Part shown: piece by piece, positions 44,706 to 53,752 of the stretch
Layout: every line of letters begins with the position of its first letter
Position numbering within the stretch: the stretch's first letter is position 1
Origin: Brevundimonas bullata
GTDB lineage: Bacteria; Pseudomonadota; Alphaproteobacteria; Caulobacterales; Caulobacteraceae
Reading direction: 5' to 3'
Length of the DNA stretch: 64,000 nt
Assembly (NCBI RefSeq): GCF_003350205.1
Contig: NZ_QLLC01000005.1
Location: 1 to 64,000, forward strand
The notes under the pieces: generated by a model
Databases searched by the model: none
What the model saw: only the letters and a program-made list of their open reading frames with translations
What the model was told of the DNA's origin: nothing
Made by a program: the position numbers and the translations under genes

Positions 44706-45755
44706 TCAGGAGTCCTCAGACGAGGTCGAGGTGGTCATCTGAAGAGTCAGAAGACGTCGCAGCAGGGTCGATGCCTCATCACGCGCGCGGTGGAGGTCCG
44801 CCAGATCGCCGCGATGGTAGATGCCCTGTCTGAGGCGATTGACCTGTTTGAAGGCCCGCGCATCGCTCTCCAGATCGTCTGATCCCCAGCCGAAACAGGT
44901 CAGCAGGAAGTTGTCGGTGATGCTGGGTCGGTAGTCTTCCGCCGTGCGCCGCTCGAGCACCTTGGCGATCAGAGGATGGATCATGCCCAGCGCTCCGGCT
45001 TCGATCCGTGCAAGGCTGGCCTGAAAGGCGCCGTTGATGATCCGTTCGATGGCCGCCCACGCGGCCAGGAAGCCAGGCAGCGGACTCACCATGTGATCGA
45101 AAGCGGAATGAACGAGACCCAGGTCGGACAGCGCTTCAGCCGTGATCACGGTTCGGAAACGATCGCGATCGACCGTGTCTTCGCGCCCCGCGACCCAGGC
45201 GCTGGCTGTAGGCGCCGTGAGTGTCACGACGCTCACAGGCCGGTCGTCCGTCGGAATGCGCACAAGCGTGGTGCGATCGAACAGGCTGAACTCGGGGGAA
45301 TGGTTGGCGGGGATGCTCAGGGAGAGTGCGGTGAGCACCCGGGTCTCATCGGAAACCAGATCGGCCACTTCGGCCTCGGTCGCGCCGATCGGAAAACCCA
45401 GGCCGACCGCGTCGCGCCAGCCCAGCGTCATTTCGGCATGACTGCACGCACGCTGCAGACGGATACAGACGGCGGCGCCCGAGCGAAGCCGCGCCCTCAG
45501 TCGTTCAACCGCGCCGTCGGCGCTCCAGGCCGGCGGCGGCGGACCGCCGAGAATCGAGCCGATGGGCGGCCGATGCGCCGCAGGCGGCAGCCCCTCCGCG
45601 ATCGCGCGCTCCGGAGACGAGGTGACGAGGACCGACCCGCCGTCGAAGGTTTCGTGCAAATCCTCGGCGGGGATGATCCCGCGATGCACGTAAACGGCGT
45701 AGCGAATGATCGTGGCTGCGCCGCTGTAGCGGGGCAGCTCAGTCTGACCTGACAT
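44706..45755 (-). CDS. Unknown protein with a C-terminal HEPN-like RX4H motif
   Basis: 349 residues. The N-terminal two thirds are unassigned. The C-terminal third is helical and contains R309-H314 (RQGIYHRGD) in a context (AFKQVNRLRQGIYHRGDL) like the catalytic HEPN helix. This suggests an RNase or toxin of defence type. The N-terminal half may sense something. The next gene in the same direction encodes a nucleotidyltransferase-HEPN fusion, with 12 bases between. I could not name the family. Confidence 0.5.
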   Translation of the reverse strand: MSGQTELPRYSGAATIIRYAVYVHRGIIPAEDLHETFDGGSVLVTSSPERAIAEGLPPAAHRPPIGSILGGPPPPAWSADGAVERLRARLRSGAAVCIRLQRACSHAEMTLGWRDAVGLGFPIGATEAEVADLVSDETRVLTALSLSIPANHSPEFSLFDRTTLVRIPTDDRPVSVVTLTAPTASAWVAGREDTVDRDRFRTVITAEALSDLGLVHSAFDHMVSPLPGFLAAWAAIERIINGAFQASLARIEAGALGMIHPLIAKVLERRTAEDYRPSITDNFLLTCFGWGSDDLESDARAFKQVNRLRQGIYHRGDLADLHRARDEASTLLRRLLTLQMTTSTSSEDS

Positions 45756-45767
45756 TCCGGCTACGCG

Positions 45768-46688
45768 CTATGGCTGCTCATCGGCGCCGTCAGCCTCGTC
45801 GCGCAACTGGCCAAGGCGTTCCTGACAGACCCTCACGGTCAGCTCCCGCAGCACATCAACCCGTTCGGTCAGCCAGGCCAGTTCCTCGGCGCTGATCTTG
45901 TAGTGCTCGGAGTAGCGCGCCTTCACATAGGCCTCGCGCAGGAGTTCGAAACAGCGTCGTTCGAACTTGGTCTCGCGGGGCCAAGCCTCGGCGAGGCGGG
46001 GGTCGATGGCCTCGGCCTTCTTGCGCAGGAAGGCGAGGTTGTGGGCCTTGCCGCTGTAGAGCGTCACGACCAGCAATATGCAGTGATAGAGATGTTCTGA
46101 CGCTTGATGCAGCGAGAACGCTGCCAAGTTCGAACTGCCTCGCTCTATGTAGAAACCGGCTCCTGCCTGAAACTCAGCTGAACTAGACATCCACTTCGCA
46201 TAGTGCCGCTCAGCCTCCTCCAGCGCGACCCGCGCCTTGAGGTCCGCCGGCTTGTGCAGCTTGGCGCCCGGCGTGTCGTAGAGCAGCACGCCCTCGCGTA
46301 TGATGTCGGCGAAGAAGTAGCGCCCGCGATCCAGTTGCTCGTTTACGTCGTCGAGCGAATGGACGATTAGGCTGACTGGAGTGCGGATGTCAGGCCCGAT
46401 AGGCATGGTCCGGTTTTCGGCCTCGTGCCAGAATTCGCCGTCGGTCAGGTCTTCATGATCGACCACGATCAGCAGGTCGAAATCCGAGAAGTAGCGTCCG
46501 ACAGGGTCATGAACCCAGTCGCCGCGCGCATAGCTGCCGTAGAGGATGACCTTGAGAATCTTGCCGTCCTTGAGCCGCGCGGCGCGGCGGGTCGAGATGG
46601 CCTCCTCGAACGCTGCGCGCACGGTCTCGACCACCTGACGGAGTTCGGCCTGCTTGCGCAGCGGCAGATGATCGAGGCTTTTCTTCAT
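45768..46688 (-). CDS. Nucleotidyltransferase-HEPN fusion protein
   Basis: 306 residues. The N-terminal minimal nucleotidyltransferase domain has GSYARGDW at 51-58 and the DxD pair D69/D71 (SDFDLLIVV). The C-terminal HEPN-like helical domain (about 165-290) has ARYSEHYKIS. MNT and HEPN usually occur as separate antitoxin and toxin; here both are in one chain. The ATG at 46688 is preferred because homology begins there. It is common in alphaproteobacterial ICEs, and the function is probably in defence or stability. Confidence 0.8.
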   Translation of the reverse strand: MKKSLDHLPLRKQAELRQVVETVRAAFEEAISTRRAARLKDGKILKVILYGSYARGDWVHDPVGRYFSDFDLLIVVDHEDLTDGEFWHEAENRTMPIGPDIRTPVSLIVHSLDDVNEQLDRGRYFFADIIREGVLLYDTPGAKLHKPADLKARVALEEAERHYAKWMSSSAEFQAGAGFYIERGSSNLAAFSLHQASEHLYHCILLVVTLYSGKAHNLAFLRKKAEAIDPRLAEAWPRETKFERRCFELLREAYVKARYSEHYKISAEELAWLTERVDVLRELTVRVCQERLGQLRDEADGADEQP

Positions 46689-46815
46689 GGCGGGAGTCTC
46701 CGCGATACGGGCGCACACGGCAAGGCTGAATACGCCGTCTTCAACCTGTCCGCCTCCCGAGCGAGCGTTGTCCCGTGCCAACGGTGGTCTTCACCGCCGC
46801 ACGGCGGCGCCCATG

Positions 46816-46847
46816 AAAAAGCCGCGCGCCCCCAAAGGGCGCGCGGC
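46816..46847 (-). terminator. Rho-independent terminator after parB-like gene
   Basis: Perfect 11-bp stem GCCGCGCGCCC (46821-46831) / GGGCGCGCGGC (46837-46847) with a five-base loop. Read on the minus strand it is followed by five T (46816-46820). It lies 24 bases after the stop of the ParB-like gene. Confidence 0.85.
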
Positions 46848-46871
46848 AAGTTTTCAGTCTCTGAACAACGG

Positions 46872-48875
46872 CTATTCCGCCGCGAACGCATAGGCGTCGT
46901 CATCGCGCGGTTCGTCCGCGCTTTCGTCCTCCGGCTCCGCCGCATCGGACACCGTCCGCAGGACCGGGGGCAACCACCCCTTGCCCTCCACCAGCCGTTC
47001 CGCCGCCTCGGCCATGTCAACCTTCTTGAACCCGGCGATGCGGCCCGCCTCCTCCACGTTGACGGCCTCCGTCACCGCCTCCAGCACCCGCGTCTTCGGC
47101 ACCCGCGTGAAGTAGCTGGCCGCCGTCGCCGACCACGTCCCGGTCATGTCGAGGCCGACCACCGTCGCCAGCGCCTCGGCCTGCGCCAAGGCGCCGGGTC
47201 GCCGGTCGTATGGGTCCCGCACGGCGTAGAGGCCGACCCCAGCGCAGCAGGCCATCAGGTCCAACTGGTCCGATGGAGCCAACCCGAACACCACGCCCCA
47301 CAGGTCCTCGGCGCGCTCGGGCAGTCGCGCGCCCCACGCCTCGCACCGGTCGCGAACCCGCCGACCGGCAGGACCGTCGTCCACGCCCGGCGCCAGCCGC
47401 TCCAGACCGCTGACGGACAGTCGAAGCTGAAGCGGCGTCCAGAGGCCATATCCCGGATAGAAGACCTGCAGCGCCAAGGCATGAACCACGGTCGCCAACG
47501 CTACGCCCACATCGGCCTGCACCGCGTCGCGCAGGCCCATGGTCTTGTGGGCCGTAAGGTCGATGACCAACCGGTCGGACAGGGCGCTCCCGACCTCTTC
47601 CGGCTCCGGTGCGCTCCCGCCCTGCTCGGCGTCTGCGTCGCCACCGTTGCCCTCGATGTCCGCCTCCTCCGGGGTCGGCGCCACCGCGTCCTCGGCGCGG
47701 ACGAGTCCGCGCTCGAAGCGGGCCAATCCGTCGTGGCCGAGCATCACCATGACGCCAGCTCGCGTCTTGGCTTCGGCGGCGTAGTCGAAGTCAGGGCCGA
47801 AGGCCTGCAAGGCCTTGTCGATCTCCTCCAGCCGCGCGTCCGCTTCGGGCGACAGCCCCTCCGCGCCCGCTTCGGAGACGATCCGGTCATACTCCTCCGA
47901 CAGGGCCGTGATTTCGGCGGCGTCCGCCTCCGACCGTTCGACAGCCACCGGATAGACCCGTCCGAAGGCCGAGACGTCCGGATAGTCCAGGGCGGGCTCC
48001 GCCCATTTCCAGCCCTCCCGCTCGCGCGCCTCATCGGCCAGCCCGGCCAACTTTTCCCCGACCAGTCGATCCAGCAGGACCACGTCTTCCAGCCAGCCGC
48101 CGCCGTCCTCGGTGAACAAATCCCGGACGATGCCGCCGCCTTCGGCCTCGTAGGTTTCGACGCCGACGAAGCGGACGCGCCGATCGCCGACGCTCACCTT
48201 GGCCTCGGTCATGGCGCGCCGGATGGCGTAGGCCGGGGTGTGGGGGCCGACCTGCTCCAGCACCTGCCGCTGCCGGTCCTGATCCTCGCTGACGCAGAAG
48301 GCGGTCAGTTGGTCCAGCGCCAGCGTCCCGGCCCGGTAGGCCGACATCAACTCCGGGGCCGCTGACCCGAGCCGGAGACGCTGACGCACGACATGGACGG
48401 ACACCCCAAACCGGGCCCCGATCTCCTCGGGGCCGTAGCCCTTCTCGACGGCCAGCCGCTGGAAGGCCTCGAACTGATCGGCGGGATGCATGGCCTCGCG
48501 CGTCATGTTCTCGTCGAGGCTGATCTCGTGGGCGTCGTTCTCGGCGTCCACGATCACGCGCACCGGCTGGGTCCGCTTGATCGCCTTGCGCTTGGCCAGC
48601 AGCCGAAGCCCCTGACGGCGCCCCTCGCCAATCGTCACTAGGTAATTTCCCGTAGGTTCGCCCTCCTCGGTCCGCTCGATCTCGATCACGGGCGGCTGCA
48701 ACACCCCCTTGGCCTTGATGGAGGCCGCGAGGGCCTCGATGGTCGCGGGCGCATGCGGCGTCTTCCTCGCGTTCTTCGGCGAGGCCTTGAGCCGATTAAG
48801 CGGCACGATGAGTTCCGCGCCGTGTTGTGGCGCGGTCGCTTCAGTCGCGACGGTTTCGGTGGATTGAGCAGTCAT
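46872..48875 (-). CDS. ParB/RepB-like protein
   Basis: 667 residues. The N-terminal ParB/Srx domain (LIVPLNRLKASPKNARKTPHAPATIEALAASIKAKGVLQPP, GEGRRQGLRLLAKR) is followed by a KorB-like HTH (KGYGPEEIGARFGVSVHVVRQRLRL). The long C-terminus is acidic and Glu-rich at about 420-470, then helical. A ribosome-binding site (AAAGGAGG) eight bases before the ATG fixes the start. It probably helps maintain or regulate the element. No ParA partner is seen nearby. Confidence 0.88.
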   Translation of the reverse strand: MTAQSTETVATEATAPQHGAELIVPLNRLKASPKNARKTPHAPATIEALAASIKAKGVLQPPVIEIERTEEGEPTGNYLVTIGEGRRQGLRLLAKRKAIKRTQPVRVIVDAENDAHEISLDENMTREAMHPADQFEAFQRLAVEKGYGPEEIGARFGVSVHVVRQRLRLGSAAPELMSAYRAGTLALDQLTAFCVSEDQDRQRQVLEQVGPHTPAYAIRRAMTEAKVSVGDRRVRFVGVETYEAEGGGIVRDLFTEDGGGWLEDVVLLDRLVGEKLAGLADEAREREGWKWAEPALDYPDVSAFGRVYPVAVERSEADAAEITALSEEYDRIVSEAGAEGLSPEADARLEEIDKALQAFGPDFDYAAEAKTRAGVMVMLGHDGLARFERGLVRAEDAVAPTPEEADIEGNGGDADAEQGGSAPEPEEVGSALSDRLVIDLTAHKTMGLRDAVQADVGVALATVVHALALQVFYPGYGLWTPLQLRLSVSGLERLAPGVDDGPAGRRVRDRCEAWGARLPERAEDLWGVVFGLAPSDQLDLMACCAGVGLYAVRDPYDRRPGALAQAEALATVVGLDMTGTWSATAASYFTRVPKTRVLEAVTEAVNVEEAGRIAGFKKVDMAEAAERLVEGKGWLPPVLRTVSDAAEPEDESADEPRDDDAYAFAAE

Positions 48876-49423
48876 GTCTGCCTCCTTTGGGCTTGGGTTG
48901 CAGGCACGCGAACTGCGCGCCTGAAACCCTGCCCGTCGGCGAGACCGGGGTAGCAAGGGCCAGGGCGGACCGGCCGGAGGGGGATCACCCGACCTGCACA
49001 AGCCTGACCCTGATTGCGGCTATGATGACGATCGTCGGCGTGGAAGGTCGGGGAGACCGGCCGGTCCGGCGGCGCAGCCGCTTCACCCTGGCGCGCGCGA
49101 GGGCGGAGCCCTTAGCTCTGCAAGCCCGACGAACCGTGCATTCCGTCGTCAAAGTCGACCGCTAAGAACCGGAGCTTATCGGTCACTGGCCACGATACCC
49201 AGTTGCAGCGAGGAAGGAGCCTGAAGAAGGCGGCGCCCATCCTGCGGTGCGGGATGACCGCGGCGGAGTGACTGGGATCGGTGACCCGTCGACTAAGCGA
49301 CCGGGCGTCATCAGACGACGTCTGCGCAGACGGTGCTGAGAACCGTAAGACCAACACCGCGGGCCTGCGTGTTTTCCCTGCGGCATCTTTCGGTTCGAAT
49401 CGACCCGAACGAGGAGATGCATC
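48876..49423. other. 548-base divergent intergenic region with a perfect palindrome
   Basis: Lies between the divergent parB-like and AlpA-like genes. A perfect 14-base palindrome CGTCTGCGCAGACG lies at 49319-49332, about 90 bases before the AlpA-like start, a likely operator. No gene longer than chance frames was found. It could hold parS-like sites, but none repeats. Confidence 0.5.
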
Positions 49424-49708
49424 ATGGGACAGACCCATTCGCCCCTGCCACGGACGATCAAGAAACCGGAACTGCGCCAGATGGTGCCGCTCGCAGACAG
49501 CACCATCTGGGAGATGGAGCAGCGGGGGGAGTTCCCCAGACGCTTCCGGCTGACGCCGCGATGCGTGGTCTGGGATCTGTCGGAGGTGCAGACCTGGCTG
49601 GAGAAACGCCGCCGCACCCCCGTCACGCCGGCCAAGGCTCCGGATGTGCGCCTGCGCCGATCACGCCCCGTCCACGACGGGCCGGGCGCCTCCCGACCGC
49701 ACCTGTAA
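49424..49708 (+). CDS. AlpA-family HTH regulator
   Basis: 94 residues with an excisionase/AlpA-type winged helix (LRQMVPLADSTIWEMEQRGEFPRRFRLTPRCVVWDLSEVQTWLEKRR), then a basic tail. Such proteins control integrase genes or act as excision factors in P4-like elements. The start ATG follows GAGGAG. It stands near the integrase and faces a bidirectional terminator at 49945. Confidence 0.85.
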   Translation: MGQTHSPLPRTIKKPELRQMVPLADSTIWEMEQRGEFPRRFRLTPRCVVWDLSEVQTWLEKRRRTPVTPAKAPDVRLRRSRPVHDGPGASRPHL

Positions 49709-49944
49709 GCCGCGCCTCGCTTTAGAAAACGGCGAGCGGATTATCGACTGCTTCAGCCGGGGATGGCGGAGGCAAGGGGGACGGGACACGGGCTTCCAGG
49801 GCCGATAATTGATTTCTTCACCCCCGCGAGCTATATGTCGTCCCGAGGCCAGATCGGTTGAAACAGCCTCACCCGCCTCTTCGGAGGTCCACGCGTGAGC
49901 GAGATAGGGATTTCGATCCCGGAAGCGGCTACCGAGTGACTTCT

Positions 49945-49976
49945 GATAAGGGCGCCTCCGGGCGCCCTTATCTTTT
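49945..49976 (+). terminator. Strong hairpin terminator between convergent genes
   Basis: Perfect 12-bp stem GATAAGGGCGCC (49945-49956) / GGCGCCCTTATC (49961-49972), four-base loop, then TTTT. It terminates plus-strand transcription from the AlpA-like gene. It also contains the stop codon of the convergent 179-residue gene, so it may act on both strands. Confidence 0.8.
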
Positions 49977-50507
49977 CCGGTGAAACTTCAGCTTCTCGCC
50001 CTTCAACGTCTTGTCGATCAGGACGGCGAAGCGAACCTTGCTCATGTGTGCGATGGCGAGCGCCTGCGCCGGCTCCGGACTATAGGCGCTTTCCACGAAG
50101 AGCTTGAGATCGACGCCAGCTTCGGCGCCGCGCTTGACACGGAAGAAGACCCTGTAGTCCCCGGCGCCGCCGTCGTTGCGCACGCCGATCCGCAGAAAGT
50201 TCGCCTCCGGCGTCTGATAGACGTGCGCCGTCGGCAGGCCCTTGAGGATGTGCGGGAGCGCCTGCGACAGCCCGTAGCGGATCGGACAGAAGACGCGCCG
50301 CCTCGGGCCGTCCCAGACCGTCACTGCAGTTTGGTCGTGCTGGTCGGCGTCGAAGGTTTCACTGAAGCAGTGATTGCTGAACCGGACATCGATCTTCACG
50401 CCGTTCGGACGCGACTGGGTGGCCATCTCCAGCACGAAGGGCTCGAGATGGTCGAACGCGAGCGTCTGCCCCGCGACCTTCAGCGGCGGAAAATACGGCC
50501 CGGCCAT
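49968..50507 (-). CDS. Unknown 179-residue protein beside the integrase
   Basis: I do not recognise the family. The sequence is a mixed alpha/beta protein (FDHLEPFVLEMATQ; VKIDVRFSNHCFSETFD; TAVTVWDGPRRRVFCP; DYRVFFRVKRGAEAGVDLKLFVESAYSPEP) with a basic end (KTLKGEKLKFHRKR). It contains conserved-looking His and Cys residues but no known motif. It is convergent with the AlpA-like gene and lies 138 bases upstream of the integrase stop in the same direction. Its place suggests a role in ICE biology. Confidence 0.6.
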   Translation of the reverse strand: MAGPYFPPLKVAGQTLAFDHLEPFVLEMATQSRPNGVKIDVRFSNHCFSETFDADQHDQTAVTVWDGPRRRVFCPIRYGLSQALPHILKGLPTAHVYQTPEANFLRIGVRNDGGAGDYRVFFRVKRGAEAGVDLKLFVESAYSPEPAQALAIAHMSKVRFAVLIDKTLKGEKLKFHRKR

Positions 50508-50645
50508 GATCTACAACCGGGACAGGTCCGGCGACCGCTTGCGCAGTCCCGGCCGAACGGCCGCGCGCCTGGTGGCGGCAACCTTATCCCGTGCGCCGAT
50601 CATGTCCTTGTCCCTGCATTTTCTGTCGGCATCCCCCGATGCATT

Positions 50646-51899
50646 TCAAAATTTCGGATCGAAACGCGGTGCGCTGGTCTCTGACACAGTCAGGACCGGA
50701 GTGTAGGCTTGGCCAGCTTCCCAGGCGTCCACGGCGTTCGACCATTCCTGCGCCATGTGGCGGCGCTGGGCCTCGAACTCCGCCTTGTTGTAGACGCCTC
50801 GCGAAGATCGTTCTTCGTGAGCGAGCCCTTTCTCGATCCAGTCCGAGTTGAAGCCCATCTCGTGCAGCAGGGTCGAGGCCGTCCGACGCAGGTCGTGGAC
50901 GGTGAAAGGCTCAAGCGGAAGGCCACCCTTTCCGGCCCTCTCAGCGATCGCACTGGTGACGCGGTTGAAGGTCGCCCGCGACATCGGCGCATCGGCGTCG
51001 TATCGCGACGGCAGGATGTATTTCGAGTTGCCGGCGCAAGTCTTTAGAGCGACCAGGATGTCGAGCATCTGGGTGGAGAGGTAGACGTTGTGAGGACGTG
51101 AGCGCTTCATGCGGGCGGCCGGAATCGACCAGACCGCATTCCCGAAATCCACCTCGGTCCATACCCCGTCCTGAAGTTCGCTCTTCCGAACCATGCTGAG
51201 CAGGATGAACTTCAGGCCGAGCCTGATAGTCGGCAGAGTCGCCACCTCGCCGAGGAGCATCAGCATGATGCGGATTTCGGCTGGGGTGAGTGACCGATCG
51301 CGCGGTCGGAACGTGGCGATCGAAGCCGGACCCACGTCATCCGCAGGGTTGTCGATCTTCTCGCCGTGGAGGATGGCCCAGCCGTAGATCTGTTTGACGA
51401 TATCCCGGACATGGATCGCCGTGGCGGGCGCGCCGCGATCTACAATCGCCTTGCAGTGGGCCCGCAGGTCGTCAGGTGTAATCTCGCTTAGCAGACGGTT
51501 CTTCCACTTCGGCAGGATGTCCCGATTGAAGATCGCCCGGCGCATGTCGCGGGTGCTGTCCGCCATCGGCGCGCGGTCCATCCAGCCCTGGGCGACCTGT
51601 GCGAAATCGTGAGCTTCCTTCAAGCGACGTTTGGCGCGCTGCTTTTCAACGGCGGGCGATACCCCGTCTGCGATCGCCTTCTTCACCTCGATCAGCCGCT
51701 CGCGGGCTTGGGCCAGCGTCAGCCCGGCCCGACCGTAACGCCCGAGCGTCATGGTCTCTCGACGGCCGTTGAACCGATAGTCGTAGCGGAATGAGATCGC
51801 GCCGCCCGTCGAGACATAGACGTACATACCGTCCCTGTCGGTACTCTTGTAAGCCCTTGCTTTCGGACGCAAATTCTTCAGTGCGGTGTCGGTTAGCAC
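50646..51899 (-). CDS. Tyrosine recombinase (P4-type ICE integrase)
   Basis: 417 residues. The N-terminal DUF4102 arm-binding domain (LTDTALKNLRPKARAYKSTDRDGMYVYV, YDYRFNGRRETMTLGRYG) is followed by a core-binding domain and the catalytic domain with Arg in SMVRKSELQ, HDLRRTAS, and the His/Tyr region GLAHEERSSRGVYNK. The GTG at 51899 is preferred because homology begins there. It would catalyse integration at the guaA 3' end, whose stop is about 290 bases away. Terminator and repeats lie between. Confidence 0.9.
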   Translation of the reverse strand: MLTDTALKNLRPKARAYKSTDRDGMYVYVSTGGAISFRYDYRFNGRRETMTLGRYGRAGLTLAQARERLIEVKKAIADGVSPAVEKQRAKRRLKEAHDFAQVAQGWMDRAPMADSTRDMRRAIFNRDILPKWKNRLLSEITPDDLRAHCKAIVDRGAPATAIHVRDIVKQIYGWAILHGEKIDNPADDVGPASIATFRPRDRSLTPAEIRIMLMLLGEVATLPTIRLGLKFILLSMVRKSELQDGVWTEVDFGNAVWSIPAARMKRSRPHNVYLSTQMLDILVALKTCAGNSKYILPSRYDADAPMSRATFNRVTSAIAERAGKGGLPLEPFTVHDLRRTASTLLHEMGFNSDWIEKGLAHEERSSRGVYNKAEFEAQRRHMAQEWSNAVDAWEAGQAYTPVLTVSETSAPRFDPKF

Positions 51900-52080
51900 G
51901 GTATAATCGCCTCTGGCTGTCGGTCCTCGAATTCGGGCGCGCCAAGACAGCTTTTTCTCATCCATTTCAGAGACTTGCTGGAAATGAATACCGTCAGGGC
52001 TTGGCCCGATGTCAGGACGGTATGAGCCCGAGTCCGCCAGATCAATGCAGCGGCGTACCGTCGGGCAGTCCGACAAAACG

Positions 52081-52113
52081 AAAAAAGACCCTCCGAATGG
52101 CTCCGAAGGGTCT
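52081..52113 (-). terminator. Terminator downstream of guaA
   Basis: Arms AGACCCT-C-CG (52086-52095) and CG-A-AGGGTCT (52104-52113) pair around an eight-base loop with one mismatch. On the minus strand the hairpin is followed by six T (52081-52086). It ends guaA transcription before it reaches the integrase. Confidence 0.65.
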
Positions 52114-52185
52114 CGACAGAATTCACAATGTTGTCAGCCCTTTAGAGGCGGCTTCGGAAGCGATACCGAATGCTACCGAAGGGTC
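52094..52185. repeat. Pair of imperfect direct repeats next to the attachment site
   Basis: CCGAATGGCTCCGAAGGGTC at about 52094-52112 and CCGAATGCTACCGAAGGGTC at 52166-52185 are near-identical, 72 bases apart. The second ends five bases from the guaA stop. They could be integrase arm-binding sites or a duplicated terminator arm. Confidence 0.5.
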
Positions 52186-52189
52186 CGGA

Positions 52190-52220
52190 CTATTCCCACT
52201 CGATGGTGCCGGGGGGCTTC
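52190..52220. other. Predicted attachment site at the guaA 3' end
   Basis: The integrase gene points away from guaA and lies beside its last codons (TIEWE, stop). The guaA 3' end is a known hot spot for genomic islands, and the gene is intact here, as expected if integration restores its end. The exact core cannot be set because the other copy is not in the window. I searched by eye for a second CTATTCCCACTCG without success. Confidence 0.45.
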
Positions 52221-53752
52221 GACGTCACGTCGTAGACGACGCGGTTGACGCCTCGGACTTCGTTGATGATCCGCGTGGCGGTCTTGGCCAGGATGTCCCA
52301 GGGGAACTGGTAGAAGTCGGCGGTCATGCCGTCGGTCGAGGTGACGGCGCGCAGGGCCAGGACCTTCTCATAGGTCCGGGCGTCGCCCATGACGCCGACC
52401 GTCTTGACCGGCAGCAGGACGGCGAAGGCCTGCCAGATGTCGTCGTAGAGACCGGCCTTGCGGATTTCGTCCAGATAGATGGCGTCGGCGTCTTGCAGGG
52501 TGGCGACCGCTTCCGGGGTGATCTCGCCCGGAATACGGATAGCAAGGCCCGGCCCCGGGAAGGGGTGGCGTCCGACGAAGGCGTCGGTCAGGCCCAGTTC
52601 GCGGCCCAGGGCACGGACCTCGTCCTTGAACAGTTCGCGCAAGGGCTCGACCAGCTTCAGCTTCATGAAGTCCGGCAGGCCGCCGACATTGTGGTGGCTC
52701 TTGATCACCGCCGACGGTCCGCCCGAGGCCGAGACGCTCTCGATCACGTCGGGATAGAGGGTGCCCTGGGCCAGGAACTCGGCGCCTTCGATCTTGGCGG
52801 CCTCGCGGTCGAAGATCTCGATGAACACGCGGCCAATGGTCTTGCGCTTGGTCTCCGGGTCCGAAATCCCGGCCAGCTCGCCGAGGAATTCCTTCGATGC
52901 ATCAACGTGCACCAACGGGATGTTATAGTGCTCACGGAACAGTTCCGTGACCTGCTTGGCCTCATCCTTGCGCAGCAGGCCGGTGTCCACGAAAACGCAG
53001 GTCAGCTGATCGCCGATGGCTTCGTGGATCAGGACCGCGGCGACGGACGAGTCCACGCCGCCCGACAGGCCGCAGACCACCTTGGCCGAGCCGACCTGCT
53101 CGCGGATCTTGGCGATCTGCTCGTCGCGATAGGCGGCCATGGTCCAGTCGCCGGTCAGGCCGGCGATGCCGTGGGTGAAGTTCTTCAGGATCACAGCGCC
53201 GCGCGGGGTGTGCATCACCTCCGGGTGGAACTGCACGCCGTAGATCTTGCGCTCCTCATTGGCGATGGCGGCGTAGGGCGCGCCTTCCGAGGTGGCGATG
53301 ACGTGGAAGCCGTCGGGGATGGCGGTGACGCGGTCGCCGTGGCTCATCCACACGGTCTCGCGGTGATCTACGGCGCCGATGCCGGCGAACAGCGGGCTCT
53401 CGCGGGTGATGACGATCTCGGCGCGGCCGAACTCGCGATGGTGGCCGCTCTCGACCTTGCCGCCCAGTTCGGCGCAGATGGTCTGTTCGCCGTAGCAGAT
53501 GCCCAGAACCGGCACGCCCGCCTCGAACAGGGCGTGGTCAGCCTTGGGGCTGTCGGCGTCGGTCGTCGAGTTGGGGCCGCCCGACAGGATGATGGCCCTG
53601 GGCGCCACCGTCTTCAGCGCCTCGCCCGCCTTGTTGAACGGATGGATCTCGCAATAGACGCCGGCTTCGCGCAGGCGCCGCGCGATCAGCTGCGTCACCT
53701 GACTGCCGAAATCGACGATGAGAACGGCTTCATGCGTATGAGGGGCGGTCAT
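52190..53752 (-). CDS. guaA: GMP synthase (glutamine-hydrolysing)
   Basis: 520 residues. N-terminal class I glutamine amidotransferase ([17 protein letters not shown] with the catalytic Cys; later HPEV), then the ATP-pyrophosphatase domain with SGGVDSS and the dimerisation domain ending GTIEWE. It converts XMP to GMP. Length is standard. Its start overlaps the nucleosidase stop by four bases, and guaB is about 2.7 kb upstream in the same direction. Confidence 0.97.
   Translation of the reverse strand: MTAPHTHEAVLIVDFGSQVTQLIARRLREAGVYCEIHPFNKAGEALKTVAPRAIILSGGPNSTTDADSPKADHALFEAGVPVLGICYGEQTICAELGGKVESGHHREFGRAEIVITRESPLFAGIGAVDHRETVWMSHGDRVTAIPDGFHVIATSEGAPYAAIANEERKIYGVQFHPEVMHTPRGAVILKNFTHGIAGLTGDWTMAAYRDEQIAKIREQVGSAKVVCGLSGGVDSSVAAVLIHEAIGDQLTCVFVDTGLLRKDEAKQVTELFREHYNIPLVHVDASKEFLGELAGISDPETKRKTIGRVFIEIFDREAAKIEGAEFLAQGTLYPDVIESVSASGGPSAVIKSHHNVGGLPDFMKLKLVEPLRELFKDEVRALGRELGLTDAFVGRHPFPGPGLAIRIPGEITPEAVATLQDADAIYLDEIRKAGLYDDIWQAFAVLLPVKTVGVMGDARTYEKVLALRAVTSTDGMTADFYQFPWDILAKTATRIINEVRGVNRVVYDVTSKPPGTIEWE

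Noticed and set aside
49895..49939. Tiny GTG frame preceded by GGAGG
   Set aside because: Only 14 codons, before a terminator; no evidence that it is translated beyond the ribosome-binding-like match.
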